From: Eutreptiella sp. 'Long Island Sound 2002'
Lineage: Eukaryota; Euglenozoa; Euglenophyceae; Eutreptiales; Eutreptiaceae
DNA: 64,000 nucleotides
Assembly (NCBI GenBank): GCA_964036045.1
Contig: OZ038399.1
Span: 19,241,670 to 19,305,669, forward strand
Direction of reading: 5' to 3'
A model generated the notes under the pieces. It did not search any database. It worked only from the letters and a program-made list of their open reading frames with translations, and was not told where the DNA came from. A program made the translations under genes and the position numbers. This document shows positions 1 to 14,855 of the stretch, one piece after another (position 1 is the stretch's first letter; each line of letters begins with the position of its first letter).

Positions 1-3000
1 TCAGTTCAACCTGAAAATAGCGTCACTCGTGTGCAAGGGAGCCTGAACCTCACATTTGCACACACGGGCAAATTCGGGCAAATTCTCTGCTACACGTGCG
101 ACGTGGTTCGTATGGTACACGAATAGCATGATGCAGCTTGTTGTGGCCAGAGGGTTGAGTGGTTGAGATATGGGCAATACTAATTTGAAATGGGCATTGT
201 GCGGGCACGCACTGTTCAGTTCAACCTGAAAATAGCGTCATTCGCGTGCAAGGGAGCCTAAAGCCCAGATTTGCGCACACGGGCAAATTCGGGCAAATTC
301 TCTGCTACACGTGCGACGTGGTTCGTATGGTACACGAACAGCATGATGCAGCTTGTTTTGGCCAGAGGGTTGAGTGGTCGAGATATGGGCAATACCAATT
401 TGGAATGGTCATTGTGCGGGCACGCACTGTTCAGTTCAACCTGAAAATAGCGTCCTTCACGTGCAAGGGAGCCTAAACCTCACATTTGCACACACGGGCA
501 AATTCGGGCAAATTCTCTGCTACATGTGCGAGGTGGTTCGTATGGTACACGAACATCATGATGCACCTTGTTTTGACCAGGGGGTTCAGTGGTCGAGATA
601 TGGGCAATACCAATTTGAAATGGTCATTGTGCGGGCACGCACTGTTCAGTTCAACCTGAAAATAGCGTCCTTCGCGTGCAAGGGAGCCTAAACCTCACAT
701 TTGCACACACGGGCAAATTCGGGCAAATTCTCTGCTACACGTGCGACGTGGTTCGTATGGTACACGAACATCATGATGCAGCTTTGTCTGGCCATAGGGT
801 TAAGTGGTCGAGATATGGGCAATACCAATTTGAAATGGGCATTGTGCGGGCACGTACTGTGAAGTTCAACCTGAAAATAGCGTCATTCGCGTGCAAGGGA
901 GCCTAAAGCCCAGATTTGCGCACACGGGCAAATTCGGGCAAATTCTCTGCTACACGTGCGTCGTGGTTCGTATGGTACACGAACATTATGATGCACCTTG
1001 TTTGACCAGGGGGTTGAGTGGTCGAGATATGGGCAATACCAATTTGGAATGGTCATTGTGCGGGCACGCACTGTTCAGTTCAACCTGAAAATAGCGTCCT
1101 TCACGTGCAAGGGAGCCTAAACCTCACATTTGCACACACGGGCAAATTCGGGCAAATTCTCTGCTACACGTGCGACGTGGTTCGTATGGTACACGAACAT
1201 CATGATGCACCTTGTTTTGGGCAAAGGGTTGAGTGGTCGAGATATGGGCAATACCAATTTGAAATGGTCATTGTGCGGGCACGCACTGTTCAGTTCAACC
1301 TAAAAATAGCGTCCTTCGCGTGCAAGGGAGCCTAAACCTCACATTTGCACACACGGGCAAATTCGGGCAAATTCTCTGCTACACGTGCGACGTGGTTCGT
1401 ATGGTACGCGAACAGCATGATGCAGCTTGTTCTGGCCAGAGGGTTGAGTGGTCGCGATATGGGCAACACCAATTTGAAATGGGCATTGTGCGGGCACGTA
1501 CTGTTCAGTTCAACCTGAAAATAGCGTCACTCGTGTGCAAGGGAGCCTGAACCTCACATTTGCACACACGGGCAAATTCGGGCAAATTCTCTGCTACATG
1601 TGCGAGGTGGTTCGTATGGTACACGAACATCATGATGCAGCTTGTTCTGGCCAGAGGGTTGAGTGGTCGCGATATGGGCAATACCAATTTGGAATGGTCA
1701 TTGTGCGGGCACGCATCGTTCAGTTCAACCTGAAAATAGCGTCCTTCACGTGCAAGGGAGCCTAAACCTCACATTTGCACACACGGGCAAATTCGGGCAA
1801 ATTCTTTGCTACATGTGCGACGTGGTTCGTATGGTACAGGAACATCATGATGCACCTTGTTTGACCAGGGGGTTGAGTGGTCGAGATATGGGCAATACCA
1901 ATTGGGAATGGTCATTGTGCGGGCACGCACTGTTCAGTTCAACCTGAAAATAGCGTCCTTCACGTGCAAAGGAGCCTAAACCTCACATTTGCACACACGG
2001 GCAAATTCGGGCAAATTCTCTGCTACACGTGCGACGTGGTTCATATGGTACACGAACATCATGATGCACCTTGTTTTGGCCAGAGGGTTGAGTGGTCGAG
2101 ATATGGGCAATACCAATTTGAAATGGTCATTGTGCGGGCACGCACTGTTCAGTTCAACCTGAAAATAGCGTCCTTCGCGTGCAAGGGAGCCTAAACCTCA
2201 CATTTGCACACACGGGCAAATTCGGGCAAATTCTCTGCTACACGTGCGACGTGGTTCGTATGGTACACGAACAACATGCTGCAGCTTGTTCTGGCCAGAG
2301 GGTTAAGTGGTCGAGATATGGGCAATACCAATTTGAAATCGGCATTGTGCGGGCACGCACTGTTCGGTTCAACCTGCAAATAAGGTTATTCGCGTGCAAG
2401 GCAGCCTGAACCTCACATTTGCACACACGGGGAAATTCGGGCAAATTCTCTGCTACACGTGCGACGTGGTTCGTATGGTACGCGAACAGCATGATGCACC
2501 TTGTTTTGAACAGGGGGTTGAGTGGTCGAGATATGGGCAATACCAATTTGGAATGGTCATTGTGCGGGCACGCACTGTTCAGTTCAACCTGAAAATAGCG
2601 TCCTTCACGTGCAAGGAAGCCTAAACCTCACATTTGCACACACGGGCAAATTCGGGCAAATTCTCTGCTACACGTGCGACGTGGTTCATATGGTACACGA
2701 ATACCATGATGCAGCTTGTTGTGGCCAGAGGGTTGAGTGGTTGAGATATGGGCAATACCAATTTGAAATGGTCATTGTGCGGGCACGCACTGTTCAGTTC
2801 AACCTGAAAATAGCGTCCTTCGCGTGCAAGGGAGCCTAAACCTCACATTTGCACACACGGGCAAATTCGGGTAAATTCTCTGCTACATGTGCGAGGTGGT
2901 TCGTATGGTACACGAACATCATGATGCACCTTGTTTTGACCAGGGGGTTGAGTGGTCGAGATATGGGCAATACCAATTGGGAATGGTCATTGTGCGGGCA

Positions 3001-6000
3001 CGCACTGTTCAGTTCAACCTGAAAATAGCGTCACTCGTGTAAGAGGGAGCCTAAACCTCACATTTGCACACACGGGCAAATTCGGGCAAAATCTCTGCTA
3101 CATGTGCGAGGTGGTTCGTATGGTACACGAACATCATGATGCACCTTGTTTTGGCCAGAGGGTTGAGTGGTCGAGATATGGGCAATACCAATTTGAAATG
3201 GTCATTGTGCGGGCACGCACTGTTCAGTTCAACCTGAAAATAGCGTCACTCGTGTGCAAGGGAGCCTGAACCTCACATTTGCGCACACGGGCAAATTCGG
3301 GCAAATTCTCTGCTACACGTGCGGGGTGGTTCGTATGGTACACGAATAGCATGATGCAGCTTGTTGTGGCCAGAGGGTTGAGTGGTTGAGATATGGGCAA
3401 TACCAAATTGAAACGGGTATTTTGCGGGCACGCACTGTTCAGTTCAACCTGAAAATAGCGTCCTTCGCGTGCAAAGGAGCCTAAACCTCACATTTGCACA
3501 CACGGGCAAATTCGGGCAAATTCTCTGCTACACGTGCGACGTGGTTCGTATGGTACACGAACAGCATGATGCAGCTTGTTCTGGCCAGAGGGTTGAGTGG
3601 TCGCGATATGGGCAACACCAATTTGAAATGGGCATTGTGCGGGCACGTACTGTTCAGTTCAACCTGAAAATAGCGTCCTTCGCGTGCAAGGGAGCCTAAA
3701 CCTCACATTTGCACACACGGGCAAATTCGGGCAAATTCTCTGCTACATGTGCGGGGTGGTTCGTATGGTAAACGAACATCATGATGCAGCTTGTTCTGGC
3801 CGGAGGGTTGAGTGGTTGTGATATGGGCAATACCAATTTGAAATGGTCATTGTGCGGGCACGCACTGTTCAGTTCAACCTGAAAATAGCGTCCTTCGCGT
3901 GCAAGGAAGCCTAAACCTCACATTTGCACACACGGGCAAATTCGGGCAAATTCTCTGCTACACGTGCGACGTGGTTCGTATGGTACACGAACAGCATGAT
4001 GCAGCTTGTTCTGGCCAGAGGGTTGAGTGGTCGCGATATGGGCAACACCAATTTGAAATGGGCATTGTGCGGGCACGTACTGTTCAGTTCAACCTGAAAA
4101 TAGCGTCACTCGTGTGCAAGGGAGCCTAAACCTCACATTTGCACACACGGGCAAATTCGGGCAAATTCTCTGCTACATGTGCGAGGTGGTTCGTATGGTA
4201 CACGAACATCATGATGCACCTTGTTTTGGCCAGAGGGTTGAGTGGTCGGGATATGGGCAATACCAATTCGGAATGGTCATTGTGCGGGCACGCACTGTTC
4301 AGTTCAAGCTGAAAATAGCGTCCTTCGCGTGCAAGGGAGCCTAAACCTCACATTTGCACACACGGGCAAGTTCGGGCAAATTCTCTGCTACACGTGCGAC
4401 GTGGTTCGTATGGTACACGAACAGCATGATGCAGCTTGTTCTGGCCAGAGGGTTGAGTGGTCGCGATATGGGCAACACCAATTTGAAATGGTCATTGTGC
4501 GGGCACATACTGTTCAGTTCAACCTGAAAATAGCGTCCTTCGCGTGCAAGGGAGCCTAAACCTCACATTTGCACACACGGGCAAATTCGGGCAAATTCTC
4601 TGCTACACGTGCGACTTGGTTCGTATGGTACACGAACAGCATGATGCAGCTTGTTCTGGCCTGAGGGTTGAGTGGTTGTGATATGGGCAATACAAATTGG
4701 GAATGGTCATTGTGCGGGCACGCACTGTTCAGTTCAACCTGGAAATAGCGTCCTTCGCATGCAAGGGAGCCTAAACCTCACATTTGCACACACGGGCAAA
4801 TTCGAGCAAATTCTCTGCTACGGGTGCGACGTGGTTCGTATGGTACACGAACCGCATGATGCAGCTTGTTCTGGCTAGAGGGTTGAGGGGTCGCAATATG
4901 GGCAACACCAATTTGAAATGGTCATTGTGCGGGCACGCACTGTTCAGTTCAACCTGAAAATAGCGTCCTTCGCGTGCAAGGGAGCCTAAACCTCACATTT
5001 GCACACACGGGCAAATTCGGGCAAATTCTCTGCTACACGTGCGGGGTGGTTCGTATGGTACACGAACATCATGATGCACCTTGTTTTGGCCATAGGGTTG
5101 AGTGGTCGCGATATGGGCAATACAAATTGGGAATGGTCATTGTGCGGGCACGTACTGTTCAGTTCAACCTGAAAATAGCGTCCTTCGCGTGCAAGGGAGC
5201 CTAAACCTCACATTTGCACACACGGGCAAATTCGGGCAAATTCTCTGCTACATGTGCGACGTGGTTCGTATGGTACACGAACCGCATGATGCAGCTTGTT
5301 CTGGCCAGAGGGTTGAGGGGTCGCGATATGGGCAACACCAATTTGAAATGGTCATTGTGCGGGCACGCACTGTTCAGTTCAACCTGAGAATAGCGTCCTT
5401 CGCGTGCAAGGAAGCCTAAACCTCACATTTGCACACACGGGCAAATTCGGGCAAATTCTCTGCTACACGTGCGGGGTGGTTCGTATGGTACACGAACATC
5501 ATGATGCACCTTGTTCTGGCCAGAGGGTTGAGTGGTCGAGATATGGGCAACACCAATGTGAAATGGGCATTGTGCGGGCACGTACTGTTCAGTTCAACCT
5601 GAAAATAGCGTCCTTCGCGTGCAAGGGAGCCTAAACCTCACATTTGCACACACGGGCAAATTCGGGCAAATTCTCTGCTACATGTGCGGGGTGGTTCGTA
5701 TGGTACACGAACATCATGATGCAGCTTGTTCTGGCCGGAGGGTTGAGTGGTCGCGATATGGGCAACACCAATTTGAAATGGGCATTGTGCGGGCACGTAC
5801 TGTTCAGTTCAACCTGAAAATAGCGTCACTCGTGTGCAAGGGAGCCTGAACCTCACATTTGCACACACGGGCAAATTCGGGCAAATTCTCTGCTACATGT
5901 GCGAGGTGGTTCGTATGGTACACGAACATCATGATGCACCTTGTTTTGGCCAGAGGGTTGAGTGGTCGAGATATGGGCAATACCAATTTGGAATGGTCAT

Positions 6001-8199
6001 TGTGCGGGCACGCACTGTTCAGTTCAACCTGAAAATAGCGTCCTTCGCGTGCAAGGGAGCCTAAACCTCACATTTGCACACACGGGCAAATTCGGGCAAA
6101 TTCTCTGCTACACGTGCGACGTGGTTCGTATGGTACACGAACAGCATGATGCAGCTTGTTCTGGCCAGAGGGTTGAGTGGTCGCGATATGGGCAACACCA
6201 ATTTGAAATGGTCATTGTGCGGGCACGTACTGTTCAATTCAACCTGAAAATAGCGTCCTTCGCGTGCAAGGGAGCCTAAACCTCACATTTGCACACACGG
6301 GCAAATTCGGGCAAATTCTCTGCTACACGTGCGACTTGGTTCGTATGGTACACGAACAGCATGATGCAGCTTGTTCTGGCCTGAGGGTTGAGTGGTTGTG
6401 ATATGAGCAATACAAATTGGGAATGGTCATTGTGCGGGCACGCACTGTTCAGTTCAACCTGAAAATAGCGTCCTTCGCGTGCAAGGGAGCCTAAACCTCA
6501 CATTTGCACACACGGGCAAATTCGAGCAAATTCTCTGCTACAGGTGCGACGTGGTTCGTATGGTACACGAACAGCATGATGCAGCTTGTTCTGGCCAGAG
6601 GGTTGAGGGGTCGCGATATGGGCAACACCAATTTGAAATGGTCATTGTGCGGGCACGCACTGTTCAGTTCAACCTGAAAATAGCGTCCTTCGCGTGCAAG
6701 GGAGCCTAAACCTCACATTTGCACACACGGGCAAATTCGGGCAAATTCTCTGCTACATGTGCGGGGTGGTTCGTATGGTACACGAACATCATGATGCACC
6801 TTGTTTTGGCCAGAGGGTTGAGTGGTCGAGATATGGGCAATACCAATTTGAAATGGTCATTGTGCGGGCACGCACTGTTCAGTTCAACCTGAAAATAGCG
6901 TCCTTCGCGTGCAAGGGAGCCTAAACCTCACATTTGCACACACGGGCAAATTCGGGCAAATTCTCTGCTACATGTGCGGGGTGGTTCGTATGGTACACGA
7001 ACATCATGATGCAGCTTGTTCTGGCCGGAGGGTTGAGTGGTTGTGATATGGGCAATACCAATTTGAAATGGTCATTGTGCGGGCACGCACTGTTCAGTTC
7101 AACCTGAAAATAGCGTCCTTCGCGTGCAAGGAAGCCTAAACCTCACATTTGCACACACGGGCAAATTCGGGCAAATTCTCTGCTACACGTGCGACGTGGT
7201 TCGTATGGTACACGAACAGCATGATGCAGCTTGTTCTGGCCAGAGGGTTGAGTGGTCGCGATATGGGCAACACCAATTTGAAATGGGCATTGTGCGGGCA
7301 CGTACTGTTCAGTTCAACCTGAAAATAGCGTCACTCGCGTGCAAGGGAGCCTGAACCTCACATTTGCACACACGGGCAAATTCGGGCAAATTCTCTGCTA
7401 CATGTGCGACGTGGTTCGTATGGTACACGAACAGCATGATGCAGCTTGTTCTGGCTAGAGGGTTGAGTTGTCGCGATATGGGCAACACCAATTTGAAATG
7501 GTCATTGTGCGGGCACGTACTGTTCAGTTCAACCTGAAAATAGCGTCCTTCGCGTGCAAGGAAGCCTAAACCTCACATTTGCACACACGGGCAAATTCGG
7601 GCAAATTCTCTGCTACACGTGCGAGGTGGTTCGTATGGTACACGAACATCATGATGCACCTTGTTTTGGCCAGAGGGTTGAGTGGTCGAGATATGGGCAA
7701 TACCAATTTGGAATGGTCATTGTGCGGGCACGCATTGTTCAGTTCAACCTGAAAATAGCGTCCTTCGCGTGCAAGGGAGCCTAAACCTCACATTTGCACA
7801 CACGGGCAAATTCGGGCAAATTCTCTGCTACACGTGCGACGTGGTTCGTATGGTACACGAACAGCATGATGCAGCTTGTTCTGGCTAGAGGGTTGAGTGG
7901 TCGCGATATGGGCAACACCAATTTGAAATGGTCATTGTGCGGGCACGTACTGTTCAGTTCAACCTGAAAATAGCGTCCTTCGCGTGCAAGGGAGCCTAAA
8001 CCTCACATTTGCACACACGGGCAAATTCGGGCAAGTTCTCTGCTACACTTGCGACGTGGTTCGTATGGTACACGAACAGCATGATGCAGCTTGTTCTGGC
8101 CTGAGGGTTGAGTGGTTGTGATATGGGCAATACAAATTGGGAATGGTCATTGTGCGGGCACGCACTGTGAAGTTCAACCTGAAAATAGCGTCCTTCGCG

Positions 8200-10795
8200 T
8201 GCAAGGGAGCCTAAACCTCACATTTGCACACACGGGCAAATTCGAGCAAATTCTCTGCTACAGGTGCGACGTGGTTCGTATGGTACACGAACAGCATGAT
8301 GCAGCTTGTTCTGGCCAGAGGGTTGTGTGGTCGCGATATGGGCAACACCAATTTGAAATGGTCATTGTGCGGGCACGCACTGTTCAGTTCAACCTGAAAA
8401 TAGCGTCCTTCGCGTGCAAGGGAGCCTAAACCTCACATTTGCACACACGGGCAAAGTCGGGCAAATTCTCTGCTACACGTGCGGGGTGGTTCGTATGGTA
8501 CACGAACATCATGATGCACCTTGTTTTGGCCAGAGGGTTGAGTGGTCGAGATATGGGCAATACCAATTTGAAATGGTCATTGTGCGGGCACGCACTGTTC
8601 AGTTCAACCTGAAAAAAGCGTCCTTCGCGTGCAAGGGAGCCTAAACCTCACATTTGCACACACGGGCAAATTCGGGCAAATTCTCTGCTACACGTGCGAC
8701 GTGGTTCATATGGTACAGGAATAGCATGATGCACCTTGTTTTGGCCAGAGGGTTGAGTGGTCGAGATATGGGCAATACCAAATTGAAACGGCCATTGTGC
8801 GGACACGTACTGTTCAGTTCAACATGAAAATAGCGTCATTCGCGTGCAAGGGAGCCTAAAGCCCACATTTGCGCACACGGGCAAATTCGGGCAAATTCTC
8901 TGCTACACGTGCGACGTGGTTCGTATCGTAAACGAACAACATGCTGCAGCTTGTTCTGGCCAGAGGGTTAAGTGGTCGCGATATGGGCAACACCAATTTG
9001 AAATGGGCATTGTGCGGGCACGTACTGTTCAGTTCAACCTGAAAATAGCGTCACTCGTGTGCAAGGGAGCCTGAAGCTCACATTTGCACACACGGGCAAA
9101 TTCGGGCAAATTCTCTGCTACATGTGCGAGGTGGTTCCTATGGTACACTAACAGCATGATGCAGCTTGTTCTGGCCAGAGGGTTGAGTGGTCACGATAAG
9201 GGCAACACCAATTTGAAATGGGCATTGTGCGGGCACGTACTGTTCAGTTCAACCTGAAAATAGCGTCACTCGTGTGCAACGGAGCCTGAACCTCACATTT
9301 GCACACACGGGCAAATTCGGGCAAATTCTCTGCTACATGTGCGAGGTGGTTCGTATGGTACACGAACATCATGATGCACCTTGTTTTGACCAGAGGGTTG
9401 AGTGGTCGAGATATGGGCAATACCAATTTGGAATGGTCATTGTGCGGGCACGCACTGTTCAGTTCAACCTGAAAATAGCGTCCTTCGCGTGCAAGGGAGC
9501 CTAAACCTCACATTTGCACACACGGGCAAATTCGGGCAAATTCTCTGCTACACGTGCGACGTGGTTCGTATGGTACACGAACAGCATGATGCAGCTTGTT
9601 CTGGCAAGAGGGTTGAGTGGTCGCGATATGGGCAACACCAATTTGAAATGGTCATTGTGCGGGCACGTACTGTTCAGTTCAACCTGAAAATAGCGTCCTT
9701 CGCGTGCAAGGGAGCCTAAACCTCACATTTGCACACACGGGCAGTTTCGAGCAAATTCTCTGCTACAGGTGCGACGTGGTTCGTATGGTACACGAACAGC
9801 ATGATGCAGCTTGTTCTGGCCAGAGGGTTGTGTGGTCGCGATATGGGCAACACCAATTTGAAATGGTCATTGTGCGGGCACACACTGTTCAGTTCAACCT
9901 GAAAATAGCGTCCTTCGCGTGCAAGGGAGCCTAAACCTCACGTTTGCACACACGGGCAAAGTCGGGCAAATTCTCTGCTACACGTGCGGGGTGGTTCGTA
10001 TGGTACACGAACATCATGATGCACCTTGTTTTGGCCAGAGGGTTGAGTGGTCGAGATATGGGCAATACCAATTTGAAATGGTCATTGTGCGGGCACGCAC
10101 TGTTCAGTTCAACCTGAAAATAGCGTCCTTCGCGTGCAAGGGAGCCTAAACCTCACATTTGCACACACGGGCAAATTCGGGCAAATTCTCTGCTACACGT
10201 GCGACGTGGTTCATATGGTACACGAATAGCATGATGCACCTTGTTTTGGCCAGAGGGTTGAGTGGTCGAGATATGGGCAATACCAAATTGAAACGGCCAT
10301 TAAGCGGACACGTACTGTTCAGTTCAACATGAAAATAGCGTCATTCGCGTGCAAGGGAGCCTAAGGCCCTGATTTGCGCACACGGGCAAATTCGGGCAAA
10401 TTCTCTGCTACACGTGCGACGTGGTTCGTATCGTAAACGAACAACATGCTGCAGCTTGGTCTGGCCAGAGGGTTAAGTGGTCGCGATATGGGCAACACCA
10501 ATTTGAAATGGGCATTGTGCGGGCACGTACTGTTCAGTTCAACCTGAAAATAGCGTTACTCGTGTGCAAGGGAGCCTGAACCTCACATTTGCACACACGG
10601 GCAAATTCGGGCAAATTCTCTGCTACATGTGCGAGGTGGTTCCTATGGTACACTAACAGCATGATGCAGCTTGTTCTGGCCAGAGGGTTGAGTGGTCACG
10701 ATATGGGCAACACCAATTTGAAATGGGCATTGTGCGGGCACGTACTGTTCAGTTCAACCTGAAAATAGCGTCACTCGTGTGCAACGGAGCCTAAA
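8200..10795. repeat. Satellite higher-order duplication, 7 monomers (1,505 bp)
   Basis: The segment 8,200-9,290 recurs at 9,705-10,795 with an offset of exactly 1,505 bp (7 x 215). Private variants mark the pair: GGGCAAAGTCGGGC at about 8,450 and 9,955, CGTATCGTAAACGAACAAC at about 8,920 and 10,426, and TTCCTATGGTACACTAACAG at about 9,135 and 10,640. Confidence 0.85.
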
Positions 10796-13700
10796 CCTCA
10801 CATTTGCACACACGGGCAAATTCGGGCAAATTCTCTGCTACACGTGCGACGTGGTTCGTATGGTACACGAACAGCATGATGCAGCTTGTTCTGGCCAGAG
10901 GGTTAAGTGGTCGCGATATGGGCAATACCAAATTGAAACGGGTATTGTGCGGGCACGTACTATTCAGTTCAACCTGAAAATAGCGTCATTCGCGTGCAAG
11001 GGAGCCTAAAGCCCAGATTTGCGCACACGGGCAAATTCGAGCAAACTCTCTGCTACAGGTGCGACGTGGTTCGTATGGTACACTAACAGCATGATGAAGC
11101 TTGTTCTGGCCGGAGGGTTGAGTGGTTGTGCTGTGGGCAATACCAATTTGAAATGGGCATTGTGCGGGCACGTACTGTGAAGTTCAACCTGAAAATAGCG
11201 TCATTCGCGTGCAAGGGAGCCTAAAGCCCAGATTTGCGCACACGGGCTAATTCGGGCAAATTCTCTGCTACACGTGCGACGTGGTTCCTATGGTACACGA
11301 ACATCATGATGCAGCTTTGTCTGGCCTGAGGGTTGAGTGGTCGAGATATGGGCAGTACCAATTTGAAATGGGCATTGTGCGGGCACGCGCTGTTCAGTTC
11401 AACCTGAAAATAGCGTCCTTCGCGTGCAAGGGAGCCTAAACCTCTCATTTGCACACACGGGCAAATTCGGGCAAATTCTCTGCTACACGTGCAACGTGGT
11501 TCGTATGGTACACGAATAGCATGATGCAGCTTGTTCTGGCCAGAGGGTTGAGTGGTCGCGATATGGGCAATACCAATTTGAAATGGGCATTGTGCGGGCA
11601 CGTACTGTGAAGTTCAACCTGAAAATAGCGTCATTCCCGTGCAAGGGAGCCTAAAGCCCAGATTTGCGCACACGGGCAAATTCGGGCAAATTCTCTGCTA
11701 CACGTGCGATGTGGTTCGTATGGTACACGAACAACATGCTGCAGCTTGTTCTGGCTAGAGGGTTAAGTGGTCGAGATATGGGCAATACCAATTTGAAATG
11801 GGCATTGTGCGGGCACGTACTGTTCAGTTCAACCTGAAAATTGCGTCACTCGTGTGCAAGGGAGCCTGAACCTCACATTTGCACACACGGGCAAATTCGG
11901 GCAAATTCTCTGCTACACGTGCGACGTGGTTCGTATGGTACACGAACATCATGATGCACCTTGTTCTGGCCGGAGGGTTGAGTGGTTGTGATATGGGCAA
12001 TACCAATTTGAAATGGGCATTGTGCGGGCACGTACTGTGAAGTTCAACCTGAAAATAGCGTCATTCGCGTGCAAGGGAGCCTAAAGCCCAGGTTTGCGCA
12101 CACGGGCAAATTCGGGCAAATTCTCTGCTACACGTGCGATGTGGTTCGTATGGTACACGAACAACATGCTGCAGCTTGTTCTGGCCAGAGGGTTAAGTGG
12201 TCGAGATATGGGCAATACCAATTTGAAATGGTCATTGTGCGGGCACGTACTGTTCAGTTCAACCTGAAAATAGCGTCCTTCGCGTGCAAGGGAGCCTGAA
12301 CCTCACATTTGCACACACGGGCAAATTCGGGCAAATTCTCTGCTACAGGTGCGATGTGGTTCGTATGGTACACGAACAGCATGATGCAGCTTGTTCTGGC
12401 CAGAGGGTTGAGTGGTCGCGATATGGGCAATACCCATTTGAAATGGTCATTGTGCGGGCACGTACTGTGAAGTTCAACCTGAAAATAGCGTCATTCGCGT
12501 GCAAGGGAGCCTAAAGCCCAGATTTGCGCACACGGGCAAATTCGGGCAAATTCTCTGCTACACGTGCGGCGTGGTTCGTATCGTAAACGAACAACATGCT
12601 GCAGCTTGGTCTGGCCAGAGGGTTAAGTGGTCGCGATATGGGCAACACCAATTTGAAATGGGCATTGTGCGGGCACGTACTGTTCAGTTCAACCTGAAAA
12701 TAGCGTTACTCGTGTGCAAGGGAGCCTGAACCTCACATTTGCACACACGGGCAAATTCGGGCAAATTCTCTGCTACATGTGCGAGGTGGTTCCTATGGTA
12801 CACTAACAGCATGATGCAGCTTGTTCTGGCCAGAGGGTTGAGTGGTCGAGATATGGGCAACACCAATTTAAAATGGGCATTGTGCGGGCACGTACTGTTC
12901 AGTTCAACCTGAAAATAGCGTCACTCGTGTGCAACGGAGCCTGAACCTCACATTTGCACACACGGGCAAATTCGGGCAAATTCTCTGCTACATGTGCGAG
13001 GTGGTTCGTATGGTACACGAACATCATGATGCACCTTGTTTTGACCAGGGGGTTGAGTGGTCGAGATATGGGCAATACCAATTTGAAATGGTCATTGTGC
13101 GGGCACGCACTGTTCAGTTCAACCTGAAAATAGCGTCCTTCGCGTGCAAGGGAGCCTAAACCTCACATTTGCACACACGGGCAAATTCGGGCAAATTCTC
13201 TGCTACACGTGCGACGTGGTTCGTATGGTACACGAACAGCATGATGCAGCTTGTTCTGGCCAGAGGGTTAAGTGGTCGCGATATGGGCAATACCAAATTG
13301 AAACGGGTATTGTGCGGGCACGTACTATTCAGTTCAACCTGAAAATAGCGTCGTTCGCGTGCAAGGGAGCCTAAAGCCCAGATTTGCGCACACGGGCAAA
13401 TTCGAGCAAACTCTCTGCTACAGGTGCGACGTGGTTCGTATGGTACACTAACAGCATGATGAAGCTTGTTCTGGCCGGAGGGTTGAGTGGTTGTGCTGTG
13501 GGCAATACCAATTTGAAATGGGCATTGTGCGGGCACGTACTGTGAAGTTCAACCTGAAAATAGCGTCATTCGCGTGCAAGGGAGCCTAAAGCCCAGATTT
13601 GCGCACACGGGCTAATTCGGGCAAATTCTCTGCTACACGTGCGACGTGGTTCCTATGGTACACGAACATCATGATGCAGCTTTGTCTGGCCTGAGGGTTG

Positions 13701-14855
13701 AGTGGTCGAGATATGGGCAGTACCAATTTGAAATGGGCATTGTGCGGGCACGCACTGTTCAGTTCAACCTGAAAATAGCGTCCTTCGCGTGCAAGGGAGC
13801 CTAAACCTCTCATTTGCACACACGGGCAAATTCGGGCAAATTCTCTGCTACACGTGCGACGTGGTTCGTATGGTACACGAATAGCATGATGCAGCTTGTT
13901 CTGGCCAGAGGGTTGAGTGGTCGCGATATGGGCAATACCAATTTGAAATGGGCATTGTGCGGGCACGTACTGTGAAGTTCAACCTGAAAATAGCGTCATT
14001 CCCGTGCAAGGGAGCCTAAAGCCCAGATTTGCGCACACGGGCAAATTCGGGCAAATTCTCAGCTACACGTGCGATGTGGTTCGTATGGTACACGAACAAC
14101 ATGCTGCAGCTTGTTCTGGCTAGAGGGTTAAGTGGTCGAGATATGGGCAATACCAATTTGAAATGGGCATTGTGCGGGCACGTACTGTTCAGTTCAACCT
14201 GAAAATAGCGTCACTCGTGTGCAAGGGAGCCTGAACCTCACATTTGCACACACGGGCAAATTCGGGCAAATTCTCTGCTACACGTGCGACGTGGTTCGTA
14301 TGGTACACAAACAGCATGATGCAGCTTGTTCTGGCCGGAGGGTTGAGTGGTTGTGATATGGGCAATACCAATTTGAAATGGGCATTGTGCGGGCACGTAC
14401 TGTGAAGTTCAACCTGAAAATAGCGTCATTCGCGTGCAAGGGAGCCTAAAGCCCAGATTTGCGCACACGGGCAAATTCGGGCAAATTCTCTGCTACACGT
14501 GCGATGTGGTTCGTATGGTACACGAACAACATGCTGCAGCTTGTTCTGGCCAGAGGGTTAAGTGGTCGAGATATGGGCAATACCAATTTGAAATGGTCAT
14601 TGTGCGGGCACGTACTGTTCAGTTCAACCTGAAAATAGCGTCCTTCGCGTGCAAGGGAGCCTGAACCTCACATTTGCACACACGGGCAAATTCGGGCAAA
14701 TTCTCTGCTACAGGTGCGATGTGGTTCGTATGGTACACGAACAGCATGATGCAGCTTGTTCTGGCCAGAGGGTTGAGTGGTCGCGATATGGGCAATACCC
14801 ATTTGAAATGGTCATTGTGCGGGCACGTACTGTGAAGTTCAACCTGAAAATAGCG
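10350..14855. repeat. Satellite higher-order duplication, 10/11 monomers
   Basis: The block 10,350-12,490 is repeated as 12,500-14,855. The offset is 2,150 bp (10 monomers) for the first two monomers and 2,365 bp (11 monomers) after about 12,940, so one copy gained or lost a single monomer near 12,940-13,155. Shared private variants include GTGGTTGTGCTGTGGGC at about 11,120 and 13,490, the phrase ACGGGCTAATTCGGGC at about 11,242 and 13,607, and GTCATTCCCGTGC at about 11,630 and 13,995. Confidence 0.88.
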
